From CAIJMI01 sp043798445 (lineage in GTDB: Bacteria; Patescibacteriota; Microgenomatia; UBA10105; UBA927): a stretch of 6,469 nucleotides of DNA. Both the position numbers and the translations under genes were made by a program. Every line of letters begins with the position of its first letter. The stretch's first letter is position 1. The stretch covers positions 1 to 6,469 of the forward strand of contig JAZDOQ010000029.1 of the NCBI GenBank assembly GCA_043798445.1, written 5' to 3'. The notes beneath the pieces were generated by a model. That model had not been told where the DNA came from, did not search any database, and saw only the letters and a program-made list of their open reading frames with translations. Positions 1 through 5,839 of this stretch are shown in pieces.

Positions 1-2599
1 TTTGCTGTTTGTTAATAACTACCTTGTAATAGGAAGGATTGGGATGAGTAAGAGAAGTAATTGAAAGATAGGAGGGCGTCGACTTTTCTGGGTGTGTATT
101 GATTGACGTTGTTACCATTTGTTCGTAAGGGATCTGGATCATTCGAATGCGAGATATATCATTCATGCTTTTTTCTCGTCCGATCGCAAGATTATCAAAT
201 GTGATGGTGTATCCCAGGCCGTATGAATTCATTGGTGGAATGGTGAAATACGATGTTTTCCATGTATTGTTTGGAGTGTTGTTGGCGGTAACAAATGTTT
301 CCAAAAATGTTCGTTTTGTGTCTTTATTCGTTACTGAAATGGACAGTCGTCTTCCGGTAATATGGCGCGTTTCAACGGCTAACAGATATCCATTTCGGTG
401 CGAGATATACGGGAGAAATATATCAATGCAGTTACTCGCTGTTTTGCTGGTAAATCGTTCAAATGCTTTGGTATGTTCAGTCATGTGTTCTCGTGCAAGA
501 TATTCCTTTCGAAGGATGTCACAGGAGCGGGGTGGTTGAGAGAAGATATCTGTGACAGCACTGTCAAAAACCACAGTATCTGTATTCAAAGGTGTTGTTA
601 TCAGAGATCCAAGAAAAAGTGTACGTGCTGATTCGGTAACAGTAAATGCTCGTTCCTCTTGGTCTCGTCCGGTGAACAATGATCGGAATGGGTAATAGAT
701 ATCATATGGTTTTGTTGTATCTGTTATATATGGCAGTGTCGTCAGGGCTGCTTCATCCCGGTCAGTAAATGTATATGCTGGGCCGATATTTTTTATATTT
801 GAAACTAACGTAATGGATGATGTTGGTGTACCTACATGGTAGAGGGAAATTCTTCCAAATTGAGCTTCCTTTTGAATGTCAGGAAGCGAAGATACTATGG
901 TTTCGAACTCAGAAAGATAAAGAGCCTTGTCATTGACTGCATGAATGATGTGCTCGTCAAAGAGGATCCATTCGATATCGTATTTCGCAAGGATTGCACG
1001 GAACCTGGGTGCATCACTTTCATATGTTGCCTGCGTTAGTTCCCAGTATATGTTTTCATTTTTATCACTCCATGGATCAAATGCGCGGTCAATGGTGGGT
1101 TGGGGAATACCAAACCAGGTAAATCCCGATCCGATGACACCCCATCGGTATTGTGTCCATGCCCAGTACCAGGGGCTCGGATATATGAGAACCCGTTCAT
1201 CGGTAGGTTTTGTTTGAAAAAAGGAAAACACATCCATGTATTCTTTTGGGATAGTTACTCTGAGGTTTTTGAAAAAAAAGTTCCCGGTAAATGATGGAAT
1301 TGTTGTTATTCCAACAATACATATGGTAAGAAATGAAACAATAATGTATACGACTTGAGGACGCTTTTTTGAAATAAGTTCTGATAGTGTCATGATCCCT
1401 TTAACCGCCATCAGTGCAGTTGCTAATGCAAGGAGAATAAAGAATTTGGTAAAGACAAACCGGAATATATCAGCAAATAGTGGTATATGTTGCCGGAGAA
1501 AATCGGTGGCTTGCCGAATGCCGGGAATATCATTACCGATAAAAAAGACGGTAAGAAGATAGAAAATTGCAGCTGTGCGCCATTGATAGCTATTCGTTTT
1601 GAGCGCTCCAATCAGGCCAAGGATAGCTATGCCAAACAATGTCCATCCGCAGATGCCAACAATGGGAGCTGCATTATGGGTAATCCATGGGAGGAGCATG
1701 AAATTCACAGTTTTTGTTGTGTAATCATACTGCATGTACTGCAATGAAAAACTGTTCATAAAGGCAACGCTTGTTAGATCTCCAAACGCACGGTTTTTTT
1801 GAAAAATGTCCTCTGTTGCCACCTGGTTATTTTTTGATTCCGTTATGGTTTGCGAACCATGAAGTGTGGCGTAGGCAAAGGGTAATCCCCAAAATGCATT
1901 CGTGAAGAATGTGATGCAAAGGATGATGATGCTGGTTTTCCAGGCTTTCATGTGAGATGCAATCATGTTGCCGATGAGCAAAACTGTCAGGACCATGAGA
2001 TATACAACAAATACCGTTGGTACGTGTGCTTGGGGAGTGGAAAGGAGTGAAACACCAGCAAACAGGAAAGCATTTCGTTTTGTCGGACGATTAAGGAACT
2101 GGAGTACTGTGAAGACAAGCCATGGAAGTGCTGCAAAATGGGTAATAAAGACTTCAAATGGTAAATAGTACATTTGAATGGTGGCAAAACAGTATTGGTA
2201 AATGAGAGCGCCAGTGAGCGCCAAGATCTGATAGTTTTTTTTGGGTGACAGGAAATACTTGAGGAGAACATACATACCTACGCCTCCAGCAAGGTGTGTA
2301 AAAAAGATATACACGTAGCGGAGGAGGTGCTGTGGAAGGACAAATGAAAGAAGCCAGAGAAAGAGATAATGGACAAGATTTGCGGCATGGGACATACCGT
2401 CCATGACGCCCAGTCCTCGGTATTCTTGCCAAACAGAAGAGAGGGTTCTGATGATGTTCAGAGAAAAGTTGAATTCAGGAAACATGTTGTCCCAACCGAC
2501 AACGTAGGTGTTGGGAGTAAAGTTTGTAAAAAAGAGGATGCCCTCAAGAGCAAGAAGGACAAGAAGCGGCCACCATGATGCAAAAAAACGTCGTATCAT
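1..2599 (-). CDS. Large polytopic membrane protein, GT-C/YfhO-like (3' end cut by window edge)
   Basis: Hand translation of the minus strand from ATG at 2599 gives 866 codons with no stop, running off the left edge. The N-terminal half (about residues 8-436) has roughly eleven hydrophobic segments. The first external loop, after the first span, holds VVGWDNMFPEF (33-43) and then the Gly-rich stretch RGLGVMDGMS (61-70). This layout is typical of GT-C lipid-linked sugar transferases and YfhO-like proteins, where an acidic residue in this loop is catalytic, so D37 is the candidate. Residues about 437-866 form a large, mostly soluble and presumably external domain with aromatic-rich PSPWYWAWTQYRW (475-487) and DRAFDPWSDKNE (504-515). 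The gene follows the GT2 by 19 bp, so the two are probably one operon for surface glycan assembly. No Shine-Dalgarno precedes the ATG; a GTG two codons upstream in frame is an alternative start. The GT-C assignment rests on layout, and the sugar and acceptor are unknown. Confidence 0.85.
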   Translation of the reverse strand, partial: MIRRFFASWWPLLVLLALEGILFFTNFTPNTYVVGWDNMFPEFNFSLNIIRTLSSVWQEYRGLGVMDGMSHAANLVHYLFLWLLSFVLPQHLLRYVYIFFTHLAGGVGMYVLLKYFLSPKKNYQILALTGALIYQYCFATIQMYYLPFEVFITHFAALPWLVFTVLQFLNRPTKRNAFLFAGVSLLSTPQAHVPTVFVVYLMVLTVLLIGNMIASHMKAWKTSIIILCITFFTNAFWGLPFAYATLHGSQTITESKNNQVATEDIFQKNRAFGDLTSVAFMNSFSLQYMQYDYTTKTVNFMLLPWITHNAAPIVGICGWTLFGIAILGLIGALKTNSYQWRTAAIFYLLTVFFIGNDIPGIRQATDFLRQHIPLFADIFRFVFTKFFILLALATALMAVKGIMTLSELISKKRPQVVYIIVSFLTICIVGITTIPSFTGNFFFKNLRVTIPKEYMDVFSFFQTKPTDERVLIYPSPWYWAWTQYRWGVIGSGFTWFGIPQPTIDRAFDPWSDKNENIYWELTQATYESDAPRFRAILAKYDIEWILFDEHIIHAVNDKALYLSEFETIVSSLPDIQKEAQFGRISLYHVGTPTSSITLVSNIKNIGPAYTFTDRDEAALTTLPYITDTTKPYDIYYPFRSLFTGRDQEERAFTVTESARTLFLGSLITTPLNTDTVVFDSAVTDIFSQPPRSCDILRKEYLAREHMTEHTKAFERFTSKTASNCIDIFLPYISHRNGYLLAVETRHITGRRLSISVTNKDTKRTFLETFVTANNTPNNTWKTSYFTIPPMNSYGLGYTITFDNLAIGREKSMNDISRIRMIQIPYEQMVTTSINTHPEKSTPSYLSITSLTHPNPSYYKVVINKQQ

Positions 2600-2618
2600 A
2601 GACACTAAGAAAAATCAG

Positions 2619-3551
2619 TTATCCATTTACAGTATATCGGATTTTTGGGAATGTTATGTGCGGTATAACGTGTACGATATGTGTACTGAATTTTTTGATT
2701 GATTGGATTGGAGAGTTCATTCCCCGAAATCCCATATATAATGGGACGATGAGTCGTTCAGGAAGAATTGATACAATCAAAAATTGGATTGCCATAATCA
2801 TAAGAATATCAAACGGGATCGCGTAATGAAGCTTCGTAATTGCTTCCATACGGATGTTGATGGAATTTATGAATTTTTGTTTGGGGTGTTGCAAAGACAA
2901 ATTATTTCCATGGATACGGTATTTGAGTAAGTACTCAGGTAGATTTGCAAAATGGCCGTATGGAAGCAGAGAAAAGAATGTGTAATAGTCATCGTTGACA
3001 TCCCATTTCATGGCATAGATTTTATTTTTGTCTGGAAGCATGCTGCGTCGTATCATCACTGATGGATGGATGATTGGATGGATGACACCGTACATACGGT
3101 ATATTGCTTTGTTTGTAGTCGGCATGGATTTTTTTCCGGTAATTTTTCCGTTTTTATCGATGATCATTGCCTGCGTTCCAACAAGAATAGTGAGGGGATT
3201 TGCTTGTAGATACGCAACTTGTTTTTCAATACGGGTAGGGTATGAGATATCATCTGCATCCATACGGGCAATGAATGCACCTTTTGCATGGGGGATGGCA
3301 AAGTTGGTAGCACCATTACCTGCAGAGTTTGTTTTTTCTTTTGTGTGCAAGACTTTAATAATGGTAGGGAAGTGTTTCTTATATGCTGTGATTACCTTCC
3401 AAGAGTCATCCGTTGAACAGTCATCAACAATGATAAGCTCAATTTTCTTGTAGGTCTGTTTGAGGATGCTGTCAATTGCCGGCGCCAAAAACTTCCCCGC
3501 ATTATGGACAGGCATGATCACCGAAACTAATGGTCGATGTGTTTGTTTCAT
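2619..3551 (-). CDS. Family 2 glycosyltransferase (GT-A fold)
   Basis: A 310-residue protein that opens with the classic GT2 start LVSVIMPVHNAGKFL (8-22). IIVDDCSTDDS (40-50) is the nucleotide-binding strand and loop, and MDADD (97-101) is the metal-binding DXD motif. HPSVMIRRS (162-170) and NLPEYLLKYRIHGNNLS (203-219) match the acceptor-side part of the family. It should transfer a sugar from a nucleotide donor to a surface polysaccharide or glycolipid at the cytoplasmic face. The usual ED(Y/W) acidic pair before the NLPE segment appears here as NDDYY (186-190). A hydrophobic stretch at about 244-264 may tether the C-terminus to the membrane, followed by a basic tail. Length is normal for single-domain members. 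No clear Shine-Dalgarno lies before ATG 3551. It sits 269 bp after the 445-aa gene and 19 bp before the GT-C-like gene, with which it is probably co-transcribed. Donor and acceptor cannot be told from sequence. Confidence 0.95.
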   Translation of the reverse strand: MKQTHRPLVSVIMPVHNAGKFLAPAIDSILKQTYKKIELIIVDDCSTDDSWKVITAYKKHFPTIIKVLHTKEKTNSAGNGATNFAIPHAKGAFIARMDADDISYPTRIEKQVAYLQANPLTILVGTQAMIIDKNGKITGKKSMPTTNKAIYRMYGVIHPIIHPSVMIRRSMLPDKNKIYAMKWDVNDDYYTFFSLLPYGHFANLPEYLLKYRIHGNNLSLQHPKQKFINSINIRMEAITKLHYAIPFDILMIMAIQFLIVSILPERLIVPLYMGFRGMNSPIQSIKKFSTHIVHVIPHITFPKIRYTVNG

Positions 3552-3591
3552 GTTTTTCTAATCTCAACAGTGTTTGATGTTAAGATCAGGA

Positions 3592-3675
3592 AAACAACGA
3601 GAACGCAAGTAAAACAACAATTTTGGCCAGAGCCAAAAAGTGATTTACTTTTCAGCTTGAGGCTGATCGTTGTTT
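3592..3675. other. Intergenic structured segment ahead of the GT2 gene, with overlapping hairpins
   Basis: Outer arms AAACAACGA (3592-3600) and TCGTTGTTT (3667-3675) are perfectly complementary. They enclose TTTTGGC-CAGA-GCCAAAA (3621-3638), AAAAGT-GATTT-ACTTTT (3636-3652) and TCAGC-TTGAG-GCTGA (3652-3666). The first two inner hairpins share the A-run and cannot form fully together. Read on the minus strand, the TTTTGGC hairpin is followed by TTGTTGTTTT, like a weak terminator placed in the presumed leader of the GT2 gene. A TATAAA at 3687-3682 (minus) is a possible -10 element, but no good -35 stands at the right distance. This could be a terminator/antiterminator leader, the upstream gene's second terminator, or chance AT-rich pairing. 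No known riboswitch was recognised. Confidence 0.4.
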
Positions 3676-3743
3676 GCTAATTTTATATTTTGACTCCATT
3701 CTCGAGAGTCTTGGTTGTCTTTTGCTTGACACCAATTCCATAA

Positions 3744-3793
3744 CCTTGGAGGGACCCACCGGAAATAGGTAGGTTGGTGAGTCCCTCGCAAGG
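3744..3793 (-). terminator. Strong hairpin 28 nt after the 445-aa gene, probable terminator
   Basis: CCTTG and GAGGGAC (3744-3755) pair with GTCCCTC and CAAGG (3781-3793) around a single bulged G at 3788. After one mismatch, CACC (3757-3760) pairs with GGTG (3776-3779), leaving a 15-nt loop. This gives about 16 GC-rich base pairs just downstream of the stop codon at 3821. The base of the stem is followed on the minus strand by TTATGGAATT, not by a T-run, so it is not a textbook intrinsic terminator. It may instead protect the 3' end of the transcript. Confidence 0.55.
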
Positions 3794-3820
3794 TTCTTCA
3801 TCAAAAACTAAATTTGATGG

Positions 3821-5158
3821 TTACTTGACGGCGGGTTGCCAGGATATTCCTGCTGACGTGCGTTGTTCACCTGTGTAGGTGAAAGTTCCGGAAGGAACGT
3901 TGTAAACACGGCACGCGCCATCAGGGCTTGTGAGCTGGATAGATCCCTCAACCTTGCCATTGCAGAACAGTACGGTTCCCTTTCCGGTTGTCGTCCATAC
4001 GATTTCCGTGAGAGATCCGAAATCCTGCATCATGGACACCATTGCCGGTGTCATCATGACTTCTACATCTTTAGGACCAACCCATGTAGCGGTTTTTCCG
4101 TCAATCGTCCAATACTTGTTGTACTGAACAATTTGGGGTTCCGTCATGGAGGCCCATCCGCTTGCTGATAGCCTAACGCCAAAACCTGCGATCGGGGCGT
4201 TCATGTTGTTTTTGACAACATGCCAGCCAGCAGGGATTGCAAAGCGTCCGCACTGTTCGGTGATTCCAGCTTCTTTGAGCCAGTCAGCGATCAGTTTTCC
4301 GTCAAGCGTACTGCCGTTGATTGCACAAACTTCCATCTGTGCATCGAGGCCGTTTGCGAAAATGACGGTATTGATCTCGCCATTCCGCATAAGCTCAATC
4401 GGGCTGTCGGTTCCATCCCCGAACTTAACATCACTTTGGGTGATGTCTTCGCTTCCGTCCGAAGGTCCGTACCAAACAAGGATACCCTTGTCCAGTAAGA
4501 ACTTGTCCCAGCAGAGGCCGGCACAAATCTCAGGAAAGCCGGGCTTCCCAGAGACATAAGCGGGCACTGGCCATGGCAAGATTTTGCCAAGGATGCTTTC
4601 GGCCAATTTCTTGCCGTCGGTTACAGGTGCAACCGATGTGTTAGCGGGCTGAGTCACGGCGGGCTTGGTCGGGACCAATGTTTTGGTCGCGGCAGCCTGA
4701 GTGCTGGTCGGGACCAATGTTTTGGTCGCGACGACAATCGTAGTCGGCCGGGCGGTTGCGGTTGCAACGGGTGTCGTTGCGTTGCTGCAGCCGCGGAAAA
4801 TCAAGATCCCCACCAGGATTACTAGAATCAAACCTACTCCCCACCAGAGCCAGCGATAAGATTTTGCAGGCTCAGGTTCCACATGCTCGGGCTCAACCAC
4901 GGGTTTAATAACTTCGACTACTAGCTGAGGAGTTTCCGATTCCTCAGGTATTACAACAGGTGTTTCAACAACAGCCTGTTCTTCCACCTGAATGGCGGGG
5001 GAGACGATCAACATCTTGCGGATCCAACGCCGAAAAGCGCGCCGACCCGATTCGTTGTCGTCTACGGACGGGGCTTGATTTAGATCAAGACCCTGTTCCT
5101 TGGCAAAGCTTTGCAGCGCTGCCAGGGTGGTGACTTTAGACAAATTGTCTGTAGCCAT
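3821..5158 (-). CDS. Single-pass membrane protein of unknown function with a duplicated external domain
   Basis: A 445-residue protein not matched to a named family. Residues 1-60 are a helical, charged head with a basic patch RRAFRRWIRK (39-48). Residues 60-98 are rich in Val, Glu and Pro. One membrane span covers about 103-121 (LWWGVGLILVILVGILIF), and a Thr/Pro/Ala linker covers about 126-180 with two copies of ATKTLVPT (144-151, 157-164). The external part has two diverged copies of one unit: W229-GP then TVIFANG (264-270) then C303-R-IPAG, and W359-GP then TVLFCNG (395-401) then C416-R-VPSG. Spacing from GP to TV is nearly identical in both. Cysteines at 212, 216, 278, 303, 399 and 416 could form disulfides. 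The start is fixed by AAGGAGA seven bases before ATG 5158. GC is about 50% in sampled blocks against about 40% in neighbours, so horizontal acquisition is possible; the linker style recalls Chloroflexota. A binding or sensing role outside the cell is a guess. Confidence 0.9.
   Translation of the reverse strand: MATDNLSKVTTLAALQSFAKEQGLDLNQAPSVDDNESGRRAFRRWIRKMLIVSPAIQVEEQAVVETPVVIPEESETPQLVVEVIKPVVEPEHVEPEPAKSYRWLWWGVGLILVILVGILIFRGCSNATTPVATATARPTTIVVATKTLVPTSTQAAATKTLVPTKPAVTQPANTSVAPVTDGKKLAESILGKILPWPVPAYVSGKPGFPEICAGLCWDKFLLDKGILVWYGPSDGSEDITQSDVKFGDGTDSPIELMRNGEINTVIFANGLDAQMEVCAINGSTLDGKLIADWLKEAGITEQCGRFAIPAGWHVVKNNMNAPIAGFGVRLSASGWASMTEPQIVQYNKYWTIDGKTATWVGPKDVEVMMTPAMVSMMQDFGSLTEIVWTTTGKGTVLFCNGKVEGSIQLTSPDGACRVYNVPSGTFTYTGEQRTSAGISWQPAVK
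4666..4730 (-). repeat. Two perfect 26-bp direct repeats in the linker region of the 445-aa gene
   Basis: The same 26 bases occur at 4666-4691 and 4705-4730, a period of 39 bp or 13 codons. The repeat keeps frame and encodes ATKTLVPT twice in the Thr/Pro linker just outside the membrane. DNA-level identity, not just protein similarity, suggests a recent duplication by slippage, and the copy number may vary between strains. Confidence 0.9.
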
Positions 5159-5165
5159 CTTACAA

Positions 5166-5172
5166 TCTCCTT
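5166..5172 (-). promoter_or_regulatory. Strong Shine-Dalgarno of the 445-aa gene
   Basis: The minus strand reads AAGGAGA, then seven bases, then ATG at 5158. This decides the start codon. Neither the GT2 gene nor the GT-C-like gene has a comparable site, so this gene stands apart in its translation signal as well as in GC content. Confidence 0.85.
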
Positions 5173-5178
5173 GTTTGA

Positions 5179-5193
5179 AAAATGGTCCATTTT
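5179..5193. promoter_or_regulatory. 15-bp palindrome just upstream of the ribosome binding site
   Basis: AAAATGG-T-CCATTTT is a perfect palindrome with one central base, lying six bases beyond the AAGGAGA site. It could be a repressor operator. In RNA it could form only a short stem, AAAATG/CATTTT with a 3-nt loop. No regulator is encoded nearby, so its function is open. Confidence 0.4.
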
Positions 5194-5204
5194 CCCTCTA
5201 CAGG

Positions 5205-5218
5205 AGCACCGAAGTGCT
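5205..5218 (-). promoter_or_regulatory. Leader hairpin with a cUUCGg tetraloop
   Basis: On the minus strand AGCAC-TTCG-GTGCT forms a 5-bp stem closed by C(UUCG)G, one of the most stable RNA tetraloops. The other strand would have a CGAA loop, so the minus strand is the likely transcribed one. It lies about 45 nt upstream of the 445-aa start, in its probable 5' leader, and has no T-run after it. A role in RNA stability is more likely than termination. Confidence 0.5.
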
Positions 5219-5359
5219 TGATTTTGTCTCACACATCCGATGCGGGACGGGAATAATGGCTGAGTGGTACCATCATTTGATTGCATCACGTTGAACACGT
5301 GAGTTACGTTTATTCCTTTTTTAAGGAAATGGCGTTTACCTGCCGATAGCTATGCCTCC

Positions 5360-5415
5360 TTTGCGTAGCGCGAAACGTTCAATTTTCGTTGATTAAACGC
5401 TTAACGCTACGCAAA
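5360..5415. repeat. 11-bp perfect inverted repeat around a 34-nt loop
   Basis: TTTGCGTAGCG (5360-5370) and CGCTACGCAAA (5405-5415) are exact reverse complements. The interior contains further short CGTT/AACG complements. There is no T-run on either side and no target-site duplication visible at the borders. The size (56 bp) fits a palindromic extragenic repeat, a recombination site or a small transposon remnant; none can be chosen from this window alone. Confidence 0.6.
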
Positions 5416-5494
5416 TATTGGATAACTACTGATGGCCTCTATTTTTTAGGAGATACCGGCCATACCAACTATCTGAATATCAATATTGAGAATG

Positions 5495-5516
5495 TGAATA
5501 TTTTAAAAAATATTCA
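5495..5516. repeat. 22-bp AT-rich perfect palindrome
   Basis: TGAATATTTT-AA-AAAATATTCA reads the same on both strands, with 10-base arms. It lies immediately beyond the CAATAGC hairpin in the DUF11 gene direction and supplies T-runs to it on the minus strand. It may be a protein-binding site, or simply the T-rich tail of that hairpin. Confidence 0.55.
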
Positions 5517-5522
5517 AAAATC

Positions 5523-5545
5523 ACAATAGCGTTTTAGGCTATTGT
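5523..5545. terminator. 8-bp hairpin with T-rich flanks, possible bidirectional terminator
   Basis: ACAATAGC (5523-5530) pairs with GCTATTGT (5538-5545) around a 7-nt loop. On the minus strand it is followed by GATTTTTGAATATTTTTT, resembling an intrinsic terminator for leftward transcription. On the plus strand it is followed only by TTATT. It would act as a backup to the terminator at 5756-5780. Confidence 0.45.
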
Positions 5546-5579
5546 TTATTGCGTTCTCGTTTGTAAAAGAGCGATAAGA

Positions 5580-5620
5580 AGAGTGGGTATGATTCACAGC
5601 ATTTGTGAGATACCCTCTCT
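5580..5620. repeat. Long imperfect hairpin of about 15 bp
   Basis: AGAG (5580-5583) pairs with CTCT (5617-5620); after a T-T mismatch GGGTAT (5585-5590) pairs with ATACCC (5610-5615). A small internal loop follows, then TCACA (5594-5598) pairs with TGTGA (5604-5608) around GCATT. It is the first of a closely spaced run of hairpins and has no T-run after it on either strand. Confidence 0.6.
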
Positions 5621-5622
5621 GT

Positions 5623-5690
5623 CTCATTCCCGATACATCTGGTATCAGGAATGAGTGTGTTTCGCCTGCCTTCAAAACACACTCATTTCC
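5623..5690. repeat. Alternating CTCATTCC / GGAATGAG boxes forming two mutually exclusive hairpins
   Basis: CTCATTCC plus GATAC (5623-5636) pairs with GTATC plus GGAATGAG (5642-5655) around a 5-nt loop. The same GGAATGAG, extended to GGAATGAGTGTGTTT (5648-5662), pairs instead with AAACACACTCATTTCC (5675-5690) with one bulged T. CTCATTCCCGATACATC (5623-5639) and CTCATTTCCGACATC (5682-5696) are also imperfect direct repeats. The ATTCCC...GGAAT core resembles the dRS3-type dispersed palindromic repeats known from other bacteria; that relation is a suggestion only. Confidence 0.6.
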
Positions 5691-5699
5691 GACATCAGG

Positions 5700-5749
5700 T
5701 GACATTTGTTTGTCAGGAACAGATAGTGAAGTCCTCACTACCTGTTACC
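5700..5749. repeat. Two adjoining hairpins
   Basis: TGACA (5700-5704) pairs with TGTCA (5711-5715) around a 6-nt loop. Directly after it, AACAG (5718-5722) pairs with CTGTT (5742-5746), and past one A-C mismatch TAGTGA (5724-5729) pairs with TCACTA (5735-5740) around AGTCC. Flanking GG/CC bases lengthen the second stem with one bulge. They abut with no spacer, continuing the hairpin run. Confidence 0.55.
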
Positions 5750-5755
5750 AACCAC

Positions 5756-5780
5756 AAAAAAACCGACACTGCTGCCGGTT
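5756..5780 (-). terminator. Intrinsic terminator of the DUF11-protein gene
   Basis: On the minus strand AACCG (5780-5776) pairs with CGGTT (5765-5761) around a 10-nt loop, and the stem runs straight into seven T residues (5762-5756). It lies about 60 nt after the stop codon at 5840-5842 and is the best terminator candidate in the window. Confidence 0.65.
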
Positions 5781-5809
5781 CTTGAGTTTGTTTTCGCTAC
5801 GACCGGCAG
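5772..5809. repeat. 8-bp perfect inverted repeat overlapping the terminator
   Basis: CTGCCGGT (5772-5779) and ACCGGCAG (5802-5809) are exact complements around a 22-nt loop. The left arm is also part of the terminator stem at 5761-5780, so the two structures compete. On the minus strand this hairpin would form first and could work as an anti-terminator. Confidence 0.5.
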
Positions 5810-5819
5810 GAATAGCGCA

Positions 5820-5834
5820 CGTGTGTGATACACG
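5820..5834. repeat. Short hairpin just after the DUF11 gene
   Basis: CGTGT (5820-5824) pairs with ACACG (5830-5834) around GTGAT, ending five bases beyond the stop codon at 5840. There is no T-run. It may protect the 3' end of the message or be the end of the neighbouring hairpin run. Confidence 0.4.
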
Positions 5835-5839
5835 CTGTA

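Larger units (their letters stand above)
5159..5839. other. 681-bp gene-free intergenic region dense in inverted repeats
   Basis: No frame here shows a credible protein: the short open frames cross palindromes and lack family features or ribosome binding sites. The right part (5495-5834) is an almost unbroken series of hairpins. The left part holds the leader elements of the 445-aa gene, TCACGT-TGAAC-ACGTGA (5286-5302), TTCCTT-TTTT-AAGGAA (5313-5328), the palindrome TGGTACCA (5265-5272), and distant arms GGAATAA (5250-5256) and TTATTCC (5310-5316). ATGGCC (5432-5437) and GGCCAT (5458-5463) form another pair. No tRNA, tmRNA, RNase P or SRP RNA signature was found by eye, and no clear sigma-70 promoter could be placed for the 445-aa gene. 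Confidence 0.7.

Noticed and set aside
147..1747. Several plus-strand open frames (for example 147-539 and 1487-1747)
   Set aside because: They are antisense shadows of the continuous 866-codon minus-strand frame and show no family features.
3028..3453. Plus-strand 141-codon open frame
   Set aside because: It lies wholly antisense to the GT2 catalytic domain, whose motifs are unambiguous.
3821..5158. Lipoprotein reading of the 445-aa protein, from Cys124 after the membrane span
   Set aside because: The span begins about 100 residues in, behind a charged head, and the bases before the Cys encode FRG, not a lipobox.
5250..5316. tRNA-like layout: complementary ends GGAATAA / TTATTCC and a GCTGAGTGGTA stretch
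   Set aside because: There is no T-arm next to the 3' acceptor strand, no GGTTCRA box, no closing D-stem and no anticodon arm in the right place; 67 nt is also too short.
5495..5834. CRISPR array
   Set aside because: The palindromes are not copies of one repeat and there are no regular unique spacers or cas genes.
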